DNA of 64,000 nt from Pectinophora gossypiella (taxonomy: Eukaryota > Arthropoda > Insecta > Lepidoptera > Gelechiidae), in NCBI RefSeq assembly GCF_024362695.1, contig NC_065422.1:7377534-7441533 (forward strand), in the 5' to 3' direction. The notes under the pieces were generated by a model. The model saw only the letters and a program-made list of their open reading frames with translations, had not been told where the DNA came from and did not search any database. The position numbers and the translations under genes are program-made. Below, in pieces: positions 12,686 through 22,498 of this stretch; the first letter of the stretch is position 1; each line of letters opens with the position of its first letter.

Positions 12686-13584
12686 CGCCACCTTTACACA
12701 GCGAGCGGTCGTGCTGTCAGTACAGGGAAATAAGGTGCTCGTAGCGAGCATCAACACTGATTTTAAGCACATGACGTAAGATATCAAGCTCGCTGCGAAT
12801 GGTACAATATGCCTCGTAACACCGGTCAGTACACACCTTTATGTAGAGTTGCGATTCATATCCGTATGTAAAAAGAATGTTATGGCACAATAGTTGATGA
12901 AATCAGTATTACTTGTAGGTTATCGTTGCTTATATAACAAACGAAATGCGTAAAAGAAAACGTACAAATTAATTTGAAGTTTACATAACGTTTTCAGGCA
13001 TGCATTTTAAGAATAGGGTAGTTTCCAACTATCGGTTACTTTTTACTAAACGTCAAAACCCGAAATTACTATGGAATTTGTATGAAAAAGCAGCCTGTGA
13101 CGTCATAGAAAAACGTGACAAAACGTCGCATTTATTATTACATTTTTCTTTATTGAAATTCTTAAACAAGTTAAATAGAAAAAAAAAAGTTTATTGTCAC
13201 CTTTAGACTTGTCTTTAGTAAACAGAATTTCATAATTTATCTTTGACCTAGGAAACTAGGTACCTACTCAATTATGAAAGAACAAATGACAACCTAGTCA
13301 AATGAGATACTTTATTCGAAACGTCAAATCGTTCATTTCCATGGCGTTTGTATGAGAATACAAAACGGTGACGTCATCAATATACGTAGACAAACGTCAT
13401 AAGAAGTCATTGTTGCGTAATTCATACTTTAAAATTCGTGTTTGATTTTCGAACATCTTATGAGCTTCTATTTCTATATTAGCGTTTTGTATTATAGCTT
13501 TGACCCTATCATCTACATTATTATCTTATAATTTCAAAGTGCAATATTAGCCGTTAAAACGGGCCATCTTAATTTATCTTCCAA

Positions 13585-13948
13585 TGGTGCTAATTCCTGC
13601 AGACGCCATCCAATTTTAAGTTATACCTGTCATTTTATTATCCGTTAAAAAAGAAAGGGACGGGTAATCGACAGGCATAAAATTTATGGAATACACGTCA
13701 ATTTTAAGCAGAAATGTAAAACAATCGTCTAAAAATTTTACGTCAGCCAATAACCCGACAGAATTAAGTACACGGCACGTCAAACGGAATGCATACCAGC
13801 GAGATGCCTATTTTATTCGCATGGGTTATTCGTTCATTTTAAAATTAACTTGTTGACAATCATCCGTCCCTTTCATTTTCGCCTGATAAAAAAAATGACG
13901 TGTATAACTTAAAATAAAATTAGGAGGTGTCTGCAGGAATCGGGGCCA
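13585..13948. mobile_element. GGTGCTAATTCCTG foldback MITE, copy 2
   Basis: Complete copy of the family described at 7,521, with both long arms and ending GGAATCGGGGCCA. Confidence 0.85.
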
Positions 13949-13971
13949 ATGTATTCTTAAATTATACATAT

Positions 13972-14218
13972 AGACATAACGCAAATAATATGTCTAAGTA
14001 CTCTAAAAAGTTGGCACGCAGTGTGTTTTCAGTCTCGGAATCCGTTATAACGGCGTTAAACGAGTTCAACATATAAATAGAATAGATAAATTTTATTAAA
14101 CCCACGGACGCTTAGATATAACGCAAGTAAATATGGCAGTCTAAACATTTGGCACGAGCTGAATTTTCAGTCTGGGAATCTGGTATAACGGCGTTAATAG
14201 AGTTCAATATGCAATAAA
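13972..14218. repeat. Two tandem copies of a ~135-bp unit
   Basis: Both copies contain a TTTTCAGTCT(C/G)GGAATC block and GTATAACGGCGTTAA-like sequence with about 136-bp spacing. No relation to other repeats in the window was seen. Confidence 0.6.
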
Positions 14219-14819
14219 CATTATTAGACAGAATCTATGTAAAAAGTGACTGCACTATATAAGCACTTAATATATAGGCACGGAATCAGGTTCTTTTTTT
14301 CAATATAGAATCTGGGAGCTTCATGTGATACGGTATTTTATTATACACTATACTGCAGTATGTATACCTGTGTATATTTTATCCTCTGTCGAAGGTTAAC
14401 CGTAAAAGATACCTTTTAGCGATAAGGCCACATTTGCCCACTTTTAGTTCTTCCTTGTACCCGTTTTGTGTTTGTGTGTGCAAAATAATGTTTATTCATC
14501 CATTCGGTTTCTATCTTGATAAATGTCATATCGTATGATTGGCTAAAATATAAATTAACTAACAGGAGTTGTAAGGTCTTTGGTAGTAAGATTTGATCGT
14601 AGTTGTTTTAGTCGAATTTTACGACGTGGTTAAGTAAAGTTATGCGTGAAACTAGATCCAAGTCAAAATATGAATAGTTCGCGGATAAATAAAGATGACC
14701 TGTTTACAACACGCTTCGCACGCAATTTCTGGAGTTTCAATTTAGCTTACTGACACATACTGACATATACACACGCCACTGCCACAAGTAATCACAAGAC
14801 AACTTGACTTCAGATCCTA

Positions 14820-15225
14820 ATACATACAGGTTGTTAGTGACATCGTAACGAAAACTTTGAAGGATGGTTCAGACCATGACTCTGAGTTGATATCAAGTGG
14901 AATTTTCCGTCGCAAAAGTATGGAACTGAAAATAATTAAAATAAACACATTTTTTTCATGAATTTTGACATCAAATTCTACTTAAGTACATAAGTACAAG
15001 TAGCCATACAAGTACATATGGGTGTTAGTGACACCGTAACGAATACTGAGGGGGATGATTTAGACCATGATTCTGAGTTACTATCAAGTGGATTTTTCCA
15101 TCACAAAAGAACATAATAAAAAAACATGAATTTTACGACGAAAAATTCCACTTCGAAATTAATTCAGAATCATGGTCTGAATCATCCCCCTCAGTAATCG
15201 TTACGATGTCACTAACACTCTGTAT
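14820..15225. mobile_element. Fold-back elements of the GTTAGTGACATCGTAACG family
   Basis: A single arm at 14,826-14,920 is followed by a complete fold-back at 15,022-15,225. The complete copy's two ends (GTGTTAGTGACACCGTAACG and its inverted partner at 15,195-15,224) pair over about 55 bp, including GAGGGGGATGATT and ACCATGATTCTGAGTTA. A third partial copy is at 49,397-49,456. Confidence 0.75.
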
Positions 15226-15528
15226 TGTTTGTATTTGATTTTTATTGAATGAACGTCTACACCACTGGCGAGCACGTATGAAGAATTTGACGAGAGTGAA
15301 AGAAACGAAAATGGCGTGTCACAACTGTAGTTACAACTACAGTTGTAAAAAAAAAACAATACAGACTTGCATTAGACCGTTGCGCTTTGCGGTTCAGAAG
15401 GTCAGTCAGGCAGTCGCTTCTGTAAAACACCGGGCCTGTCAAATCTTCAGGTTAGGTAAGCTGGAAACGTGAAAACGAGATAATGACATGAGGCGTTTGA
15501 CCACAATCTCAACACGCTTACCTAGCTT

Positions 15529-15596
15529 ACGAGATAGTTTTCAAGGCTAGAGTGAATAGGCATCTCTATTCACTCTAGCCTTGAAAACTATCTCGT
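15529..15596. repeat. Perfect 31-bp inverted repeat with 6-base loop
   Basis: Arm 15,529-15,559 (ACGAGATAGTTTTCAAGGCT onward) is the exact reverse complement of 15,566-15,596. Part of the arm (CTAGAGTGAATAGGCAT) also occurs near 6,518, so it derives from an interspersed repeat. Confidence 0.95.
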
Positions 15597-15794
15597 TAAG
15601 AGGCGTCTTGGAAGAATGAAGCAACCAAGTCTGGCCTTATATAATGAGTTCAATGTCGTCAATGGCCTCAAGACCAGGTAGTTACTCCAGTTCGGTTCGT
15701 CTGGCTCGGCTCCAGCGAGTCACTGAACCAATTACGATTGTTCTTAAAAAAGTTTTTGTAGGTAACAACTTTTCTTTGTTTTTAAGAAATATAA

Positions 15795-16174
15795 TGGTGC
15801 TAATTCCTGTAAACACCACCTAATTTTATTTTTGAGTTATATCTGTCATTTTCTTATCCGCCGAAAAGGAAAGGGACGGGCAATCGACAAGCATAAAATT
15901 TATGGAACACGTCAATTTTAAGCACAAATCTAAAACAACCGTCTAAAAATTTTACATTGGCCAATAACCCGACAGAATTATGTTGACATCACACGTCAAA
16001 CGGTTTGCATACCAGCGAGATACCTTTTTGTTTCGCCCGGGATATTCATTCATTTACTCATTCTTCCTAAAATTAAGAGCTGTCAATCATCCGTCCCTTT
16101 CCTTTTCGGCGGGTAAGAAAATGACAGGTATAACTTAAAGTAAAATAAGGAGGTGTCTGCAGGAATCGGGGCCA
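15795..16174. mobile_element. GGTGCTAATTCCTG foldback MITE, copy 3
   Basis: Complete copy. Arms of about 90 bp pair well (CCGCCGAAAAGGAAAGGGAC against its inverted counterpart near 16,090-16,110). Confidence 0.88.
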
Positions 16175-16199
16175 ATAACAGAACATAAACAGCTTTGGC

Positions 16200-16420
16200 T
16201 TTTAATTGGGGTAGTCAGGTGAGGTGAGGTGCATCCATAGTAAGATGAAGCAAGTACCCAGACCTCACCGAGCTTTCTGTTAGACGAACGTGACAGGTGG
16301 TGAGCCGTATCGGCGTCTATAATGATAGAGCCAACTGTGTTAGTGAGAACTGCACTTAAGATAAATTAATAGGTAACTCATTGGTACAATTCCGGTACCG
16401 GGGTTACAACCGACGTTCCA
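16200..16420 (+). mobile_element. Bm1-like SINE copy
   Basis: Contains GGGTAGTCAGG, CACCGAGCTTTCTGTTAGAC, GGTGAGCCGTATCGGCGTCT and CAACTGTGTTAGTGAGAACT, a body I recognise from lepidopteran Bm1-type SINEs. It ends near a TACCGGGGTT tRNA-like B-box remnant. A reversed copy is at 17,500-17,735. Confidence 0.65.
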
Positions 16421-16967
16421 TACGACTTTAGATAAAATGTAACTTAAATAGGACTGTGTCCCTTCTCTCGAATCCTTGTGGGTAAATAAATGTTATAACA
16501 GGTCCAACAGGCGACTGTACTGATAACCCGTCCTTTAGATATTGGGCATAGAATAAGGAATAATACTACGTATAGAACGACAACTCTCCGCTCCCCACCA
16601 GCGTCTGAGATAGGTTTACCTCACCCGCCCTCGAACATAGTTTAGTCTCCAATCGTATGGTGTCAGACGTCACACACACAGATGCGCGTGTACAATAACG
16701 TCAATGTGTGGTGTCTGTGTAAAACGAGGTTCTTTGTATGATGGGTCTGGGGTGTGCTTTGGCGTAGTCTGATAAAAATATCATAATGAATAAGCACTTT
16801 TCGTTGGAGATGTCTAAGTATTATTGTTGTCGTTGACCGTTTTTAAGACTTTCTTTTGTGAGATTTCAGTCTACAACTTTTTTTTATTTTATTTATATTT
16901 TTGTACACTATAGAACAACTGAATTATAAAACTAAACTAACTAGCTAAGGATTACTATTGAGCCGCG

Positions 16968-17284
16968 AAATGACCATGGCTCATGCAACGACTACATCAT
17001 CATCATCATCCACCTAGCATTATCCCGTTTTTTTCACAGGGTCCGCTTGGTCCACCTGAAGATTGGACAGGTCCGGTAAGGTTATGTAACGACTACATAA
17101 TTAAGTAAATAGTAGCTGGGACGGACCGCTTACGTGCCCTCCGAAGTATGGATCATCTTACTTTCGAACAATCGGCTGACGCCTGCGATGTCCTAGGCAC
17201 AAAGTTATTTTTGTGATGTGACCCCACCGGGATTCTAACCCGGGCCCTCCGGATCGTGAGCCCGACGCGACGCTCAACCATTCG
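16968..17284 (-). mobile_element. SINE family A copy interrupted by a family B insertion
   Basis: A family A SINE is split at about 17,010-17,090 by the 3' tail of a family B SINE in minus orientation, ending in an ATC-triplet run. The flanking AACGACTACAT is duplicated at both sides (about 16,987 and 17,090), so B jumped into A. Confidence 0.7.
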
Positions 17285-17499
17285 TATGTTTGCATGAGAC
17301 GTACATACAAGAAAACAGAAGATAACAAGCAGACACTTTTTTACATACAGAATTGGTAAAAAAAAAAATCTGTAATTGAAATCGAAGAAAAGTGAAATCA
17401 ACCCAGCGAAACGAACGCCAATACAAAAAAAAGTGGAAAGAAGTATTGGGCGAACGATTTCGTATTCAGTTTGAAACAAGGTTTTTCATAAAACAAGTA

Positions 17500-17735
17500 C
17501 AAGTCCGGCTTGCTTCTCGAATGATACGGGGACAGTTTGGTTCGATCCCCGGTGTCGAATTTGCCAATGACTTATTATTTTGTCTTAAGTGTAATTTTCA
17601 CTAACACAGTTAGCTCGACTATTATAGACGGCGATACGGCTCACCATCTATCACATTCGTCTAGCAGTAAGCTCGGTGAGATATAGGTACTTAGTTTATC
17701 TGGCAATGAACCTCTAACTACCCCAATTGAAATAT
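17500..17735 (-). mobile_element. Bm1-like SINE copy, reversed
   Basis: The minus strand carries the same blocks as the copy at 16,200 (CACCGAGCTTACTGCTAGAC, GGTGAGCCGTATCGCCGTCT) and ends with ACACCGGGGATCGAACCAAA, a clear tRNA B-box region. Confidence 0.65.
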
Positions 17736-18009
17736 AATCGTGAATTTATGTTTTGTCAGTTCAAGTTGAATAGTTTTCCATTAAACTTAATGTTACATCC
17801 GTCTTCTATCGTGTGGGTTGTGAGGTGGATTACCAACCCCATCAACCCTGGTGTCAGGGTTATTATTGAGTCGCCATAGGCCCCTGAAATCAGTGATGAT
17901 GTCATCAATATGGTCATTGATGGTTCATAATAGGTAATATGACACCTAAAGGAAGTATGGCGCACGCGTCACGCTTCTCCGATCGATAACAACAATAATT
18001 ATCTTTTTA

Positions 18010-18110
18010 AGAGCACTTTATTGCACACATGTTTACAAGGAAAAGAACCCTAAAGTGGGCAAAGGCGGCCTTATCGATCAAAACCATCCAGAAAACCTTA
18101 GACAGATAAC
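18010..18110 (-). mobile_element. LINE 3'-end fragment
   Basis: On the minus strand: GATAAGGCCGCCTTTGCCCA, then GTGTGCAATAAAGTGCTC, a widespread lepidopteran LINE 3' end with its own AATAAA. A related plus-strand fragment is at 14,380-14,500. Confidence 0.55.
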
Positions 18111-18542
18111 ATACATTGATAAATACTTTACATTGATAGCAATTGCTTACGTAATACAATTAATGAAGACAAATCAAATAACTGATTAACTTGACAGATA
18201 GTTGTTATCGTACATCGTAATAGTTTTTTTTATAATACGGTGTGGTTTTGTTATTGACACTTCTCATCAAAAAATATTTTATACTCTTCGCATGTTTATG
18301 TTTCGTATTATCAGCCCCCTCGGCACAGCAACCGCGGCGCATTTTATATCGAGCGCTATGACCAATAGACGCAGCGAATCCTATCTACGTAGATAAACGT
18401 CGTAGTGGTTAAGGCCCTCGATATATCTCGCTATAGGGGCAGAACAGAACATAGAAATACTCATTATTTGCCTTTGAAAAGGGTACATTAATAGATGTAC
18501 ATAGAAGTTCCTCCTTATCAGCTATCAACAACAGCATTTAAG

Positions 18543-18910
18543 AATAAGAATAAAATAAGTTTATTGCCAGTAACAATTTACATTTTTCTATAAGAACTAG
18601 GTAATTATGAATACGGGCAAAATTAAATAGCTCAGCTTGTGCTGTGATGGAGCCATGCTATGGCGCCATCCAGAGCTGGTTTTCAGTCATTTTCATTTTT
18701 AATTATGAATAAATAATAAATATCACTTTACAGTGGGTATTATTTATAAGTTAATAAACACAGTAAATATATCGTGTTTTAAGGTTTTTAACTTTATTAA
18801 ATTAATTAATTTATTATAAAACTTTTGTTTTGTTGTACAAAAATTCGGAATGCTCGAATATTTACAATACAATACAATACAAAGACTCTTTATTACACTT
18901 GAATCACATT
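18543..18910 (-). mobile_element. Two LINE 3'-tail fragments
   Basis: On the minus strand, TGGCAATAAACTTATTTTAT (18,553-18,575) and GTAATAAAGAGTCTTTGTAT followed by TTGTA repeats (18,865-18,900) look like 3' ends of two different LINEs in the same orientation. Confidence 0.45.
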
Positions 18911-19242
18911 AAAAATACATTAGTATTATAATAATATTTTTTATGTGAAGTACCTAGATTTATTTAAGAGCAATGCAATATGATACAAGTTGCATAAATT
19001 AACGTTATTTCTGCGATGTTCTTTAATAGCTAGTAAATAATTTCCTACTTTCTTTTCATTTTTCGAAATAAATCTTAGTTCTTTATTGTGTAGTTTTCAA
19101 CGTGAACTATCTATATTGAAGAAGAGCTGGTAATCTATCACCGCATGGCTCGAGAAGATGCCAATCAGGGGATGTATGTATATTATGTATAAGATGTTTT
19201 TTTCATTCCTAACTATGAAATAAATATCATTAATAACAATAC

Positions 19243-19530
19243 CATAACGCCCAGTTGGTTGCCTGTCACTTTGAGGTTGCAGGTTCGAATCCAGCTCAGG
19301 CCTAATCCAATCATTGTCGAATTTAAAATTTTTGAAGGAAACCATCATGAGGAAACCCACATTCCCGAGATGTGCATTCGGAGGTATGTGACCTAACCTG
19401 TATTGGGCTGGTTTTCCCTTCGCGGGTTGGAAGGTAGGACAGGCAGTCGCTTCTGTAAAAAACCGGACCTGTCAAATGTTCAGGTTAGGTAAACGGACTC
19501 TGTGAAAAACGAGATAATGCTAGGGAGATG
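19243..19530 (+). mobile_element. tRNA-derived SINE (family B), near full length
   Basis: The head has a B-box-like GCAGGTTCGAATCCAGCTC after CAGTTGGTTGCCTG. The body contains CACATTCCCGAGATGTGCAT, TGGGCTGGTTTTCCCTTCGC and GGCAGTCGCTTCTGT, and ends GAGATAATGCTAGGGAGATG. Partial copies: 1-125, 1,467-1,590, 9,075-9,176, 15,398-15,495, 49,455-49,555 and a fragment at 59,814-59,885 (all plus), plus 17,010-17,090 (minus). The TGATGAT-type 3' end resembles that of RTE LINEs, suggesting RTE-driven mobilisation (inference). Confidence 0.8.
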
Positions 19531-20137
19531 GTGAACAATACAACATACCGTGTATAAATTTCGGTTGTTATAGACGGGCTCTCGTGCACAACCTCATTTT
19601 CTTGTCTACAAAATATCACTTTCAACAATTCTTTACATAACATATTTTTAACTGCACTTTTGGACACTTTTTGATACTTTTTTAATGATTTAACTCATCT
19701 ATTCAGATATCGCGAGAAAAATATAATTATTGGTTGAATAAATACAATAATATGCTTGTGTTATATACACAATTGTATATTTTGGTGCCTCAATTTAATT
19801 TTGCACTTGTTCTCACACATAAAGTTTATATAAAACTATTATTGTTTTGCCACATTTCAGTAAAGATAAGAGTTATCTATCACTTATTGACCGATACATT
19901 TGTATACAGGTTACCTACCACCTACGTAAATTATCTATTATTACTACTTAAGCTCAAAATACAACATACCTTAAGAAGTACGTACATTAATTATTATTTA
20001 TTTGTTTGTTTGTAGTCAATCAGGGACTTTCCAGGCCACGTTCCTCAAAGACAATATAGATGGCGCCATACAAATTTTCCTTCGTTTAACCTTTTAATTT
20101 CATGGATATCAGACATATGCATCTTTTATAGGTCCCG

Positions 20138-20719
20138 GCAAACTTCTTGAGCATCGACCTTGACTGCGCACAACCGAATTTTAGATCTCTTTGGTGGTGC
20201 GGTACGGGGCGCGGGGGCGGGTGAGTCCCGCATCGACCGGGTATTGGTAGATCAGGCGATACTTCCCCCGCGCACTCTTGTCTTCGTCCCTTTGACTCCC
20301 GAATACACTTGCGTGCAGTGAAACTGTCACGTTTTTGTTATTGCTCTTTTGTTAGTTTTTTTTTTGTTATTGCTCATTTGTTTAAGTTTAAGAATTAGTT
20401 TTTAGCACGAGGTCTATGTCTACAGATCCAAAACCTAGCACTAGCTCTGGTATTGCTGGTTTCAACCTCATGGAAGGAATATTATACTTACCTGACGATT
20501 AGTTTTTTATTAAATATACGTATAATAATATAATATAAGTTTTAATAAACTATATAATAATATAGGTTTAGTTTTATTTACATCATTAAATAATATAATA
20601 ATTGTTTTTTTTAATGAACTTAAGAAATTAATCAAAAGTTCATTTTTTTTGCACGGAAGTGTACGTGCGCGAACTTTCCCCCCACTACGACACTCGATGC
20701 TCAAGAAGTTTGCCGGGAG
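20138..20719. mobile_element. Nested MITE with 24-bp-type TIRs
   Basis: Left end CCCGGCAAACTTCTTGAGCA pairs with TGCTCAAGAAGTTTGCCGGG at the right. TATA flanks both sides, consistent with a TA or TATA duplication. It sits at a position where copy B of the host element is uninterrupted. The interior has a GC-rich part (GGGGCGCGGGGGCGGGTGAG) and an AT-rich part, with no coding frame recognised. Confidence 0.75.
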
Positions 20720-21075
20720 TTATACCTTTGTTTTTCATACTCCATACTACACCAGGGACAAGAGCGCTGCTCTTAAATAGAGAGAGAGAGAGAGACCTTT
20801 GTTTTTGGGTATAAAAGATGACCCTTTTTATTACACCCAGGCAATTACAACTTCCACCCATTATTATTCTGATCTAAATAAAGAGAAGCAATATAGGTAG
20901 CAACATAATTCTATATGTAATGGTAGTACAACAATTATTTTTAGATATACTTCTGGCATTAATCATAATCGTAATTTATTGCAAGTCACAGTTTTGTGTC
21001 TATATCTTATACCTACACATTGGTGGTAGGTATAAGATATAGTAGGTATATTGTATTTTGGAATAATTATGTACC

Positions 21076-21145
21076 AAAGTAATGATCATCATCATCAGCC
21101 GTACGACGCCCACTGTTGGGCATAGGCCTCCCCCAAGGATCTCCA
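21076..21145 (-). mobile_element. Extremely 5'-truncated RTE copy
   Basis: About 55 bp matching the last codons and ATC tail of the RTE copy at 37.9 kb (CATCATCATCAGCCGTACGA, GCATAGGCCTCCCCCAAGGA), flanked by the apparent duplication AGTAATGAT. Confidence 0.8.
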
Positions 21146-22384
21146 GAGTAATGATAAAATAGGTAATTTAATTATCACGTTAAAGCTGTACAACAACACC
21201 ATTTGTATTATTTTTGGTAAACGTAGCCTGGAAACTCCCCATTAATAATTAATTTTGTTTGATTACTTTTGACTCTGCCTACTACATTAGGGATTACAGG
21301 CCTGAGTCTATGTATGTGTGTATGTCTGTACTTTATGTGCAGTATTCACGGGTCGAATCGACATTTGACGCCTAATTTGTGTTCATTTATAGATAATGTG
21401 GAGTTGAGACTAATTAACTCAACCCAGCTGACTGTTGGGTCTACTTGAATGCTTGATTTGGTGTTGCCACCAACCTTAGGCCAAGGTGTTTGGTAGTTTT
21501 GTTTGTTGAGTTTAAGTTTGTAAGTATTGTATTAGTTTCTGGTAATTGAGCAAGAAGAACTGTATTTTTTCTTTTTATAATGTAACTATGACATCTTTTT
21601 TTGGACTGTACAATTGCAATAAAACACTTTTGATTTTTTTTTAATATAACATTTAAATGTAATTACTGTGTGAAGTTATACATTGTTTTAAGTTTACGCG
21701 GGAGTCTCATATCCCCATTTAAACGCGGTAAGAACCCGTTATTATCAATAAAGTTAGTATATTTGATTTGATTTATTATGTGCTGTGTGAAGTTTTCAAT
21801 TAATCAATCAATAATTCTATATTGTACAAAGACATAAGTAAGGACATGTTCAAACGAATAAAAAACGAATGAAACGAATAGTTTTCTTAGTTGTTTATCC
21901 CACTGCTGGGCCAAGGGCTCTGCTTTTTCTCTCCAAGAGACACATAGTAGAGAGAAAATATAATATTTTAGAGTTCCAACACTCGCTACATTGCCGCTGT
22001 CACGGGGCGCTAGTGAATGCGAAGTTAGTGATGTTATGATAGTGGGCTCAGATATCCGTATTTAGACTCTAAGATGGTCCATTATGCATGTTGTTGTTGA
22101 TTTGAAGGTACTAGTGGTTGTATTGAAATGCAGGAGAGAAGCCACTGCAAGGCCTTGTCGTAGTGCTGGCGCCCGTCACGCCAGCAGTGTGGCGAAAACT
22201 TTAATATTATTTTTGTACATCTTCTATTATTTGGGTTGCGAGGTGGAGTAACAACCTCACCAACCCTAGTGTCAGGATTATTATTGAGCCACCAATGGCC
22301 CCTGAGACACACACACACGTTTTTGTGTACAATTAAATGTTAATATCTTTATAGTACCATGTTTTATGAGAAAATAATTTGTAC

Positions 22385-22473
22385 CTGTCAACTGGGAGCA
22401 TATCTTGGGCATCCTCCTCCATGGGCTCATCTCCCACCTCCACCTCTAACTGCACCGGCGGTGGGGTGCTCAT
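22385..22473 (-). CDS. Ubr1: Probable first coding exon of the UBR-type ligase
   Basis: A short acidic reading frame starts at the ATG at 22473 and ends at a GT donor just below 22385. It gives 29 codons (MSTPPPVQLEVEVGDEPMEE, then DAQDMLPVD) plus two bases. These two bases fit exactly the phase needed by the UBR exon 9820-9672 if its acceptor is the T-rich AAG at 9821-9823, giving ...VDRFQLPARA. With this exon the assembled coding total in the window is 1,683 bases, divisible by three. An upstream acceptor at 22499-22500 makes 22474-22498 likely 5' UTR. A possible upstream non-coding exon ends at a GTAAGG donor just below 24376. The link over a 12.5-kb intron is inference; the exon could belong to another transcript. 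Confidence 0.5.
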
Positions 22474-22498
22474 TGTCACCAATCTTGTGTTACTCCCA

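Larger units (their letters stand above)
20023..21240. mobile_element. TIR DNA element (GGGACTTTCCAGG family), copy A, with two nested insertions
   Basis: Ends GGGACTTTCCAGGCCACG and ACGTAGCCTGGAAACTCCC form the TIR; AATATAGATGGCG lies next to the left end. A second copy (58,552-59,810) shares internal blocks (TTACAACTTCCACCCATTAT-like). Nested inside are a MITE (20,138-20,719) and a tiny RTE 3' fragment (21,076-21,145). Confidence 0.7.
9821..22384. other. 12.5-kb repeat-filled stretch, probably intron 1 of the UBR gene
   Basis: No conserved coding exon was recognised on either strand. The stretch is made of SINE, MITE and fold-back copies listed separately, with AT-rich DNA between them (for example 10,340-11,700 and 18,120-18,900) in which I recognise nothing. 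Confidence 0.6.

Noticed and set aside
12428..12787. 119-codon minus-strand open frame
   Set aside because: It lies in the GAGACAG palindrome and an interspersed repeat, with low-complexity Arg/Thr/Ser composition and no family resemblance.
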